From Caenorhabditis remanei (Eukaryota; Nematoda; Chromadorea; Rhabditida; Rhabditidae): a stretch of DNA of 64,000 nucleotides. The stretch lies in assembly GCF_010183535.1 (NCBI RefSeq), contig NC_071332.1:4216001-4280000 (forward strand), written 5' to 3'. Positions 33,310-43,200 of the stretch are shown here, piece after piece. The position numbers and the translations under genes were made by a program. The notes under the pieces are model-generated. The model did no database searches, was not told where the DNA came from, and worked only from the letters and a program-made list of their open reading frames with translations. Every line of letters starts with the position of its first letter. The first letter of the stretch is position 1.

Positions 33310-34023
33310 TTAGACAGCATGAACTTCAATATTTGTGTCATCGAGCAAGGGTTGCAAAGCACTATTTGTGGTGGCCATTGCCATCTCGTCGCTTTTTTTG
33401 ATCTGGTATCTTTGGTACTTTTTATAACCGACACAGGAAGCCAGGGTGACCAGGAAGATTCCACTGTAAAAATGTGTTAAAGTTCCAGTCCTTAATACAT
33501 TTTTTACCAAATAAGTACAGTAGAAGTCCGACTATCACCACAACACTCCAAACCACAGCAATCTTCATAGTTGAGACATCCGAATTGCAGGGATGGTGGC
33601 TTCGAGCCGTCCGGATAGGTGACGTTTTGAAACTCTTTGTCAGCAGACAGGTCGATTGGATATTCACATTTCAGTGGGTGACTCGCGTCGTACACATAGT
33701 TACCGTACCAGTAGTAGTTGATGTTGTTGTATCTGGGATTGTTTTTAGATTCATTAGGGTACTGTAGCTATACCTGATAGGAAGGGATGGCGTGATGATA
33801 ACCGCTGCCCGGGTTGATTGACGGAACACGTAGGCTCTCGCATCCCGGGTGTACAATGAGTAGCGATGGACGGAGCTGAAGACTTGGTAGATCAAATTTC
33901 AATTTGGAGTACGGTAGGTTACCTGACTAGCCGAGTCGCTCTACGGTACTGGTCCTGGATACTTTGGCTTTGAACCCCCACGATGAAAAGGGCAAAGAGA
34001 AACAATATAACAGAAGACTTCAT
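33310..34023 (-). CDS. CX-module membrane protein with long tail (CX gene H)
   Basis: Exons 34023-33923, 33875-33774, 33732-33508 and 33463-33310 (193 residues). It has the signal peptide MKSSVILFLFALFIVGVQSQ, no Gly-rich segment, and a linker with RYSLYTRDARAYVFRQST ending PSLPIR. The CX module begins YNNINYYWYGNY, with cysteines in KCEY, FGC, DCC and ECC around NVTYPDGSKPP. The helix is VLICGIFLVTLASCVGY, and the cytoplasmic tail of about 35 residues contains the acidic stretch QPLLDDTNIEVHAV, resembling a dileucine-type sorting signal. It is the most divergent of the set and the 5'-most on the minus strand. Confidence 0.86.
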
Positions 34024-34029
34024 TATTAT

Positions 34030-34900
34030 TGCGTGATGAATTGAATAAGGGTTGGGACAAATGTCGGATGATGTTGAATTAGACACAAAAAAGTGGGGTT
34101 TCAAATATAAAATGGGTGAGAAAAGAATAAGAGTGGGGAGTCTTCTAGAAGACGTTTTTGTGGATTTTCTAATTTCCGGGGAGGTTTCTGGGGAAAGGAA
34201 ATTATGGTTAGGAACAAGGGGAGACAGGGCATTTATAATTTTCAGATGAATTAGCTGGAAGGAGATAGTGGAAAAAGATTAGGTGTGTACATACGAATAT
34301 CTGTGAATAAAATGGTCTGACTAATAACTGTCGTCAAAGTATAAATAGTTATTTGAAAAGTATATTAAAATGTAGATCTCAATGATTATATTTTTAGAAT
34401 CACTATGACCAGCTTTTCACATAAAAGTTCAACGTTTGACACCGTGGTGTCGCTCTAGACCTTCAGAGGTGACGAAGAGAGAAAGAGGATCTGCACCGAG
34501 GGTAGAAAGGGACCAACTACAGAATTTCAAAAATAAGCTGATCTAAAATTATCCGACCCCTGAAGAGAAGAAGTCATTTACTTGTGATCTAATACATATG
34601 AGTGTCATGGGTCGTCTGTTAGAGTTGGACAGTCTGACATAAGAGTGGATTTCTGGAAAGAAAGTGACGCCGCAAATGATGCTATAGAGGAGAACTAATT
34701 GAGATTTAAGACGACGGTGACGGAGGGAGTACAAGTGAAAAATCTCGAAACGGTTTAAATAGGAAGTATAGGGAATGTTACATCTTTGAAGGACGTTCCT
34801 GGTGAAAGATCGGAAAGGTTTTTCTAGTTTATGAGAGAGCAAGCGGACTTCTGGAGGCCTGGCGCGCGACTACGGTATCAAACTTTGATTTTTTTTGTGA
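34030..34900. other. Intergenic
   Basis: No exon chain is supported. A minus-strand frame at 34549-34842 (97 codons, with a hydrophobic stretch LVLLYSIICGVTFF) has no convincing start, splice partners or domain and may be a relic. The remainder is AT-rich. Confidence 0.4.
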
Positions 34901-34907
34901 AAAGCTA

Positions 34908-35165
34908 TTAGTTATGAGCAGGCCCATCGTCGTTTTCAAAAAAATTCATAAACATCCGGATCGCGATCCTGAAAATATCCATGTGTTATTACTAAATAAA
35001 AGAAGGATCTTACAAAAGCACTATTGTTGCCAACCACATTTTAAAATTATCTTCTCTCTCGAAATCTCCATGATCATAGTTTTCGTTTTCAGAGATCGAC
35101 AAGGTGTCGCTTGAATAGGATTTACAGTAAAGAAGGGAGAGGAGAAGGAGCACTTTTAGAAGCAT
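34908..35165 (-). CDS. 70-residue small membrane protein (gene P)
   Basis: Exons 35165-35014 and 34968-34908 join in phase. It has the signal peptide MLLKVLLLLSLLYCKSYS, an acidic ectodomain (SENENYDHGDFEREDN), a membrane helix (MWLATIVLLIAIRMFMNFF) and the short end ENDDGPAHN. Shape and orientation match the small membrane proteins of the clusters on either side, but I see no clear sequence similarity to them. Function unknown. Confidence 0.6.
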
Positions 35166-35351
35166 GGGGAGACTACTCGTGATGAGAGTAAAGTTGGTTA
35201 ATGAATGAGAAACGAGCAACACGCGGGGTGATACCTAATTCAAATGCAAATGAGGATGCGTTGTCAAGGTAACAAATAGATGGAAAAGTCGAAAAGATAA
35301 GCTTTCCATTCATTTTATTTCGAAAGTCAATGTGAAACACAACAACAAAGT

Positions 35352-36165
35352 TTATTTCTTCGTATTAAGTTTTGCTCTGATCACATCCTTCTTCACCCGC
35401 GCCAATTCACTCAGTGCAAGTTGTCCACCGTACCAGTCACAGTCATCACAGAAGCAATCGAACTCGGATTCACAGACCCACAGGTTGCACCCCTGGAAAA
35501 TAAACAGATATTTGAGAAGATAAAAGTTATATGATGTGGAAGCTGAGGGCTCTGAATCTGTATTTTGATTTTGTCCAGCATCGAAATGAACCAAGTTACA
35601 GTGCCTTGAACATTCTTGAGCGGCATAAATCAGTTCATTTTCACATTAGATAAATTCTAAATTCAGAATTATCACGTCTTCAGCTTTCCAACAACATATG
35701 TATTGTTTAGAATAGTTTTGATCTACATTACAATGCTTTGAGGATGGCAATGTAGATATTTTCAATGTAGATGTGAACTTAATTGAGGACAATTTTCAGA
35801 TTTCGGCTATAACATTTTTGTTTAAAACTCACTAGAAAATCAAGATGTATAAGACGGCGACGTTTTAAAGCCAAACGTTTTGAAACTATGTAATTTTTAC
35901 ACTAAATGACAAACCTTTTCAAAAAATAGCCGTGTGTAAAAACTTGAAGCTTAAATCTAGAAAGTTTTACTACTGAAAATCTCTTTGTTCCAAAATTTAT
36001 TTGTTCTAAAACGGTTCAGTTTTAAAACGCCTTTGTTTCGAAACGTCTCGGTTCCCTGGATTCCCACCAACTCACACTATCAATACACTCCTCTGGACAA
36101 TAATCGAGACACGCAGTGACGTATCCGACGATGAAAACAAAAAATAGAACAGTTTTGAAATTCAT
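35352..36165 (-). CDS. 76-residue secreted cysteine-rich protein (gene Q)
   Basis: Exons 36165-36076 and 35492-35352, phase 0. It has the signal peptide MNFKTVLFFVFIVGYVTA, then a compact region with eight cysteines (CLDYCPEEC, GC, VC, and FDCFCDDCDW) and a helical charged tail (ALSELARVKKDVIRA). Even cysteine number and size suggest a disulphide-bonded secreted peptide. There is no membrane helix, unlike the neighbours. I cannot assign it to a known cysteine-rich family. The 583-bp intron contains a GAAACG-type low-complexity stretch. Confidence 0.6.
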
Positions 36166-36509
36166 GACTGAGCGACTGAGTAGGTCTTACTCGATGACCT
36201 ACCTATGGTTTTTATATTCAAAACTTTTTTATGACAGGTTATAAAAATGACAACTTCAAAATGTATTATGTAAACACATCCGATGAACATTAAACTGAAA
36301 TAAAATCTGTGTTGTGTGGTTGGAATAATATTATGACAAATATGTAGTATTATTATTATCACTTTGTTTGTGACTCAACCACGACGCCTCCACCGGGCGA
36401 CTGGCAGCAATCGGAACTCATTTCTCATGAAATGTTCGATTTCGAATCCCAAGAGACGTCTTCTGTTGAGGCACTGGTCTCCTAGAAATAAATATTTTCA
36501 ATATCTACT

Positions 36510-36650
36510 AGCTCGGCACAGTTCTTACAACTGCGCTCCACCGCAATACCCTTGAAAAATATATCTTTTTCTCTGAGTCTCTCAATTTCGCACGCAATTT
36601 TCTTCGATTTTGGTAGAGCGCGGTTGTAAGAAGCGTACCGTGCTGATATG
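36510..36650. mobile_element. Short inverted-repeat element, second copy
   Basis: GCTCGGCACAGTTCTTACAA at the left and TTGTAAGAAGCGTACCGTGC at the right around a TTTTTCTCTGAGTCTCTCAA centre. About 140 bp and closely similar to 27155-27292. It abuts the 3' end of gene R. Confidence 0.75.
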
Positions 36651-36659
36651 TAAATGAAA

Positions 36660-37233
36660 CTAACGCAATCTGTTGTATTCCTCATCGCTAAGTTCTTTTA
36701 GTATAATTCGTCTGACGAATGGAACAACGTAGGAAATTATAAGGCATCTGGAAAATAAATTAATTTTGAATTTAAGGGGACAAAAATCTACTATCTTACG
36801 TAACAAAAAACCAAATAAATGTTTGTTGAGTTGAAAGAAATTTCTGAAATAAAAAAGTCTAAAATTTTCCGCCCTTGAACCTCACCTTAAAGCTAATCCA
36901 TTTCTCCAGAACATATCCTTTGTAAGTCAGTTTAAAACGGATTCCCACTCTTTCAGTTTTTCTGAATTTTCGCTTAAGTTTTATATTTACTCATCTAGTA
37001 TTTAGGCTCACTTCCCATCCGGCCCTTCATATAACTCTACAAATGTTATAGAATCATAATCCTCGTTACTTATGAGATCCGCGTCTTCTTGAGTCTCGCT
37101 GAAAGTTCATGGTTTTATATGAGTCATGGGCGGTCTGTTTTTGAACTCGCCGCCAGGTTTCCAAATCAACTAAACATTTCCAGCCAATGATGAGAACTGG
37201 TAGTAGAAGAGCGCAGGTCAGGCGGGAATACAT
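36660..37233 (-). CDS. Small single-pass membrane protein, structure partly unresolved (gene R)
   Basis: The ATG at 37233 begins MYSRLTCALLLPVLIIGW, a signal peptide. A later exon, after a CTTTCAG, reads ETQEDADLISNEDYDSITF and ends GPDGK before GTGAG, closely paralleling the acidic second exon of gene S. Further 3', TGGATTAGCTTTAAG, then FLSTQQTFIWFFVT, then CLIISYVVPFVRRII and a tail to LSDEEYNRLR and stop (TAG, 36660) give a membrane helix and basic inner face. I could not join exon 1 to exon 2, or exon 2 to exon 3, in phase. Either I have a splice site wrong or the copy is damaged. Confidence 0.4.
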
Positions 37234-37553
37234 TTTGGCAATGGGAGTGAAAACTTTAGAAAAGGGGATGAGGCTCAACGTAAAGAGTCGGTAGCTTGGC
37301 AGCGGTTACTAGGTACATTTAAAAAATGTTTGTTTTGAAGGGTACAGGAAAATTTGGAATGGGAAGTTTGACGTTTGACAGGTACCTGACTAAGAATGTT
37401 ATTTTATTGAAATAGGAAATAAATTATGATTACAAAATGAATTGCTAACTTGGAACTGACACAGAGAGATATTTCATGTGTTATACATAATTGAGGAGCT
37501 GAGGTTTCAGAGGTCTGGTCAAAATGAGAAATGATATAGAATACAATGCTTGA

Positions 37554-37980
37554 TCAACCACGTCGCCGCCATGGACCGTACTGCCGACGATACTCATTTT
37601 CTGAAATTATTCAATAAAAACTGAAATTTTATTAAAAAACTCACCCTCCAAATCTTCTTCAACATCTTCCATTTCTCTAGGTTGATGTAATTCTAGGTAT
37701 CTAATGTATAGTGGGTAGAATATGAGGAAAAGGCTGAAAATATTATAGAAGAGGACGTGAGAAAAATAGGAAATAAAATTAAACTTACAAATAAGGAATC
37801 GTTACTTTTCTGAGTAGGTTTACAATGAGTGCCTGTAAAAAAACCGAGGGATTTTTGGTGTTTGAGAAGAATTCCTACCTTAATGGGACCCGAAGGAGCT
37901 TCAACACTGTTCGAATAATAGTTAGCCCAACAAATGCATAGAAAAAGTGTTATCAGAGCAACACTCTTGAGGGAAACCAT
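37554..37980 (-). CDS. 93-residue small membrane protein (gene T)
   Basis: Exons 37980-37879, 37832-37789, 37733-37645 and 37600-37554. It has the signal peptide MVSLKSVALITLFLCICWA and a short ectodomain (NYYSNSVEAPSGPIK). A membrane helix follows (IPYFLFLIFYPLYI), then an acidic patch (EDVEEDLEE) and the basic ending YGPWRRRG. The WRRRG ending is shared with gene S, and the exon layout (phases 0, 2, 1) with genes S and U. ORF-level starts one codon upstream use GTG; the ATG at 37980 fits better. Function unknown. Confidence 0.7.
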
Positions 37981-38222
37981 CACAAAACGGAAATTAGAGT
38001 TTAGAAGGAGTGAAAGGAGAATATATAAATGAAGAGAGGTGGTCGCATGGCAACGGCACTCAGATTATGGGTTTAAAATGTTTTAAATAAATATGAAACC
38101 CTTGTGAAAATAGGTAGAGAAATGAAACGATTGTGTTAAAGTTTGTTGTTGACAATTTAAGGCCGTCGCGCCTCGGACGCTCTATTTTTGCGACTTTTTG
38201 GGAAATAAAGTCAAATCTGGAA

Positions 38223-38788
38223 TCAACCACGACGCCGCCAAAGACCACCGCCCCTTCGTAGTACTTGAAATCTCCTCCGTCGAAATAGAGGCCTGATCTC
38301 CTCTGTATAAATCAAAATCCTAAGTTTATAAATCTTGATAATCTAACTTACGATCATCTCTCAAATTGTATTCGTACTCTAAAACTCGTTGATATCTGAT
38401 ATCTCGCCTGGATCGCACCGATCTTATTCTTCTAATCGTGTCATATATGCCATAGGCAAATATGAGAAGTCTGAAAAAATAAGTTGAAACGGAAATTTTT
38501 TTTTTTTTAAAAACTCACACAACAGGAACGCCGCTCCACCTAATGATTGTCTGAAAACTTTGACGAAAATTTTGAGACTTTCAGTTCAAACTACAGTACC
38601 TTAACATAAGGCCATACTGCTAACGTGTTCACTGCAGTACTGAATTCCAGATCTTCTTCAGTATCGCTGTAAATTCAAGACTGCACTCATTTTCAGCATT
38701 TTCAGACTCACTTCCCAACTGCCAATTCTTCTGAATTTACCCAACTAACAACAAGTAGTAGTAGAGAAAAGTTTATAAGACGAAACAT
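38223..38788 (-). CDS. 124-residue small membrane protein (gene S)
   Basis: Exons 38788-38712, 38666-38600, 38550-38519, 38470-38352 and 38302-38223 join in frame. It has the signal peptide MFRLINFSLLLLVVSWVNS, an acidic ectodomain (DTEEDLEFSTAVNT), and a membrane helix split between two exons (WSGVPVVLLIFAYGI). A long, strongly basic cytoplasmic tail follows, with repeated RRIR, RSRRD and RRRR, ending LWRRRG. Paralogous to T and U. The density of arginines suggests binding to phospholipid or nucleic acid, but that is inference only. Confidence 0.75.
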
Positions 38789-38968
38789 TACAAAATGGGT
38801 ATTGAAACAGAAAAGGGAAGAAATGCTAAAGGGGGCAGTTACCTGGCAGCGGTTCCCAGGTACCCACGGCTAAGGGAGAATGTTTTCTAACAAATGGAGA
38901 GGTATAAAATGACTGACTACATTGTAGTTACAAGATTGCCTCATTATATAAGAACATATACGATATAG

Positions 38969-39985
38969 TCAATGAAACCGATTCCTTCTCCTCTGAATCG
39001 CGGCCATCAATTGTTGAAGATCTTGTCTCTGGTTCTCGGTGTAGTTGTCTAAAACAACAAATCACACTCAACGGTCTGCCTAAAAAATTAAACTTACCAT
39101 TAGCAAATCTTCGGAATTCCTCACGGATTCTTCTTACTCGAACATTATAGTGAATCAGGTATACCATAAAGATCATTATCATCAATCTGGAATCAAAAGA
39201 TATGGAAAATGTTGGAAAACAAAAAAAAAACTCACGTTGATAAGAGAATAGTCAATCCGAGAGTCAATGAGAGCTTTTTCTGAAAATTCAAAGTATGACC
39301 GGATAGCTAAAACCCTGAGGACAAAAAAATGACTCACTTAATGGTTGGAGAAATGCAACATGATATATACCTCCGGAAAGCTGACGTTTCCCTGATTCAG
39401 AATCTATATTCAGTTTTTGCAGCGGCCCTTTCAGTTTTGAGAAATTCAGCTTCAAAGTTTCGGGAAAACCATTCAACCGTTGATTTTTCTATCCCAATGG
39501 ATTTACGTCTTGAGGCAACACGCGGGTTGGTAACGTTAGTTTGCACTAAAATTTACTCAAACTTTGGAGCTGAATTTCTCAAAACTAAGAAGGCCACTGA
39601 AAAACTGAATGTAGATTCGGAATTAGTGAAACATCAGCTTTCCGGCAATATATATCATGTTGTGTTTCTCCAACCATGAAGTGAGTCATTTCCAGGTAAA
39701 TATGGTTCCAGAATTTTCAAAATTTCAGAACTAGCCGAGATAACTCACCCTAGTATCCCTCCAATGAGCCGTATTCAACAAACTCTCTGCCTGCTCCGCT
39801 TCGAAATCTCTATTCTCTACTTTCAGGTGTTTTAGCCTGAACTCTAGCGCCTCCATTTGGCTGGAACACTTTCTTATCGTTTTATCTCGAGTATCCCAAA
39901 CTTACTATCCCAGTGGAGATCGGTGGGAATCCGCAAAGTCGAACCGGATTATGAATAAAAGACATAAATGAAGAATAAACCTCAT
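38969..39985 (-). CDS. 134-residue small membrane protein (gene U)
   Basis: Exons 39985-39906, 39860-39749, 39279-39236, 39186-39098 and 39048-38969. It has the signal peptide MRFILHLCLLFIIRFDFA, a helical ectodomain of about 50 residues (MEALEFRLKHLKVENRDFEA...), a membrane helix (LTILLSTLMMIMIFMVYLI), then NVRVRRIREEFRRFAN and the tail QQLMAAIQRRRNRFH. Exon sizes 44, 89 and 80 in the second half match genes T and S, confirming common descent. The third intron carries a fold-back element. Confidence 0.75.
39329..39683. mobile_element. Fold-back element in an intron of gene U
   Basis: Ends GACTCACTTAATGGTTGGAG and CTCCAACCATGAAGTGAGTC are inverted. Arms share CTTTCAGTTTTGAGAAATTC and TTCCGGNAAGCTGATG-type words. 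The frames 39288-39476 and 39329-39679 are the arms read through. Confidence 0.7.
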
Positions 39986-40292
39986 TGATGCCAAAGGAAA
40001 ATCGAAAATGAAATAAGGGGACCGAGAGGGAAAGAGAGTTAAGCGGAAAACAAAAAAAAAAACTCTCGGGTTGCCTAGCAGCGGTTCCCAGTGGGTATGG
40101 GAAAGAGACCACGTCAATGAGAATGTCAGAAAATTATTATTTATTGAAACGAAATAAAAACGACTAATAATTACAAGAGTTATAACAAAGAGCGAAAGAA
40201 TGCTTGGCAGTTTATGTGATATAAAATTCATAAAATTTATAAAATTCATAAAATTAATTTAAAATATAATTTGTCGATTCATTTTATCGAAG

Positions 40293-43200
40293 CTCACAAC
40301 ATTTCACTCTGTCGTGGTGTTTCGATGGAGAAAGCGCTTGTCGTCGTTGGCTCCGCCCCTTTCGCCTAAAACCAAATTTTTAGTTGAAGATCGTTAAAAT
40401 CTTTATACCTGCTTCTCCTGAGTAACCTTTGTCACATGGAAGTAATTTCCGGGATTGGCGCCTGGGGGTCGGACCACTAAGTCAGCAGTGGATCGGGCTT
40501 CTCCAGCGATATTTTCAGCGAGGCATGTGAATTGTCCACTATCTGCACCCTCTACTCGAACGATTACAAGAGAATGGTAGCCGTCGCCGTGCTGAAAAAA
40601 AATGAAAAAAAATGAAAAAAATGAATGGGCCGAACCGGGGATTGAACCCGGGACCTCTCGCACCCAAAGCGAGAATCATACCACTAGACCATTCGGCCAC
40701 AAATTCTTATTAATCTGGAGAACTTACATCAACAATCCGCACCTCCTCGCAATCCGGTATCTCATATCCATCACGCATCCAGATGACCTTGGGCATCGGG
40801 TCTCCCGTCACACGCACTGTCCATTTCAATTGACTTCCTTCCTCGATCTCCTCACTGATTAGTCGTTGGATAAAGTCCGGAGCGATGGTTTTTGCTGGAA
40901 TTTTAAGATTTTTGCTTCCTAATGAGGCCCCGCCCCCATATCTATAACTTACGTCTCACTACCAACTGCGCACTGCTCGTCGCCACTCCACTATTATTCT
41001 TCGCTGTGCACATATACTTTCCAGCGTGTGACAACTGGCAGTTCAAGAAATTCAACGAAACCCGTCCACCGATATTCGACACCCTGATATCCTTCAAATC
41101 AAGGGGCCGCCCATCAATAGTCCATTCTACCGTCGGAGCAGGCCACCCAGTGACAATTCCCTCGAAAGTGGTATTCTCCCCTTGAGCAACTACAGTAGAC
41201 ACCAGGGTTTGTGTGAAGTGAGGGGGATGTCCATTTGTCTTCTTTCCTTCCAAGTCATACGTTTCCAAGTGCTCCTCATCCTTCTTATGCTCCAACTCGA
41301 TTCGTTTGGCAGGTGGTGGAGTGGATAGCTTGGATGCTTCGTGCTTCAAAGGTCTCCTCTGCTCATATTCGAACATTGCAAACTCCTCCTCCACAGTGGT
41401 GTATTCTGTTGGAGCATTGCTACGGGCGGCTTGTTGTTGTTGGAGTCTTGTCTCCTCTTGTCTCTTCTGCTGATAAGTTTGGAGAGATCTCGGGCGGACG
41501 TGGAGTACGGTGAGGGATTCGGTGACTCCTCGCTTGTTCTCAGCAATCATTTTGTAGTAGCCAGCGTGTTCGAGTCGAGCAGGACTGATGATGATAGAGT
41601 AGGTGTCGTTGACGTGGCAGATCTGGAAACAATAGTTTGACAGTGTCCATTAAGTTAACAACTTTTTGATGACTTTATAAGATTTTGAAATACAGCAGCT
41701 TGCATTCAGCAATCGCAATGACAGAAGAGACGCAGAGAAATGAGAAACTCTAGCTTCTCTGCGTTCTCTCCTTCGCGAGGACTTTGATGCCATTTATCTC
41801 GAACTTCATAAAAGTTTTCTAAATTTTTTCAACTACGAAAATGTTCATCTGTATTTTTGTAGTGGACACATTTTGGGGTTATCTTAAAAGGCGCATATCT
41901 CGAGAACGTGACTAGCTATCAAAAAGTTGTCAACTACAAAAATGTAAAGCTTGAATTAATCTACATTTTTGTAGTTAAATTTTTGATAGCTCTGCTAGTT
42001 TTTGGGGTATGTAGAAACAAATCAGGCGAGAGGGGAGAGGGGAGAGAGACGCAGAAAAGTTAGACACTCTAGCGTCTCTGGGTCTCTTCCTCTCATTTTT
42101 ACCAGTCTCACCTTCAAAAACTCGGACTTCTCCGTCACTTGCTTATTGTTAAAGAAGAATCTCGCCGCTGGTCTTGGATTTCCCACCAAAATACACTCAA
42201 TCGCTATCCTTCCTCCTTCCTCAACGGTATACTCTCTCTCGAACGCCTTAATAAACTCTGGCTCAGTAGTAGTTCTTGACAACCCGATCCTCTGCATGTT
42301 ATCCTCGGCCGTACTTCTATGAATCGGTTGGGGTGGTGGTGTTGGCGCAGAGTCCGTGTAGGCACCATCAGTCCAGAATCCTTCGACATCTGATGCTTGA
42401 ATGAAACTGTCTCGTTGTCGGACAGATGACTCCTCATCAGTCTGTCTTCTATACTCGTTACTAATCGGTCTAGCGGTTGTCTTTTTCGTCGTCTCTCCAT
42501 CAATACCTAACTTTTTCACAGTTACAGTAGAGCTATGTGGGTGTGCTGCATCCATATGAGTGTTCTGCACCCATCCCTCTCCAGAAGTCGTTTCAGTGAC
42601 AGTGGTAGTGGTCTTCGGCTCTCTTCTAACAGGAATTCTAGACTCATTCTTGATTCTTTGGTTTTCCTCTTCCTCTTTTTTTGTGGTAACCACTTGCTGG
42701 TTTCTTGTCTGCTGGGTGTCATGCTGCACATGTTCCCCTCCTTCAATATCAAGCCGTTTTACAGTAATCGTGGATTGCTCTGGTCTCCTCATGTCCTGAT
42801 GAACATCCTGCACCCATCCTTCTCCAGAAGTTGTCTCAGTTACAGTAGTCATGGTCTTTGGTTCTCTCTTGATCGGGATCTTAGACTCATTCTTGATTCT
42901 CGACTCTTCCTCTTCTTCTTTACGTGTTTGAATGGTTTGTTGCTGTGGCTGTTGTTGTTGGGCTTGGTAATTCTGTAGCAAACTTTCTTATAAACAAAAA
43001 CGTATCGCAGGGAACTTACCACATGATGTCCCTCATCAATATCCAATCTCTTCACCGTTGTCGTTGAGAGATGTGGGTTCTGGAAGTCTTGATGAGTGTT
43101 CTGAACCCATCCCTCTCCAGAAGTCATCTCAGTCACTGTAGTAGTAGTCTGGGGCTCTCGCTTGACAGGGATTCTAGATTCCCTGTGGATGTCCTCCTCG

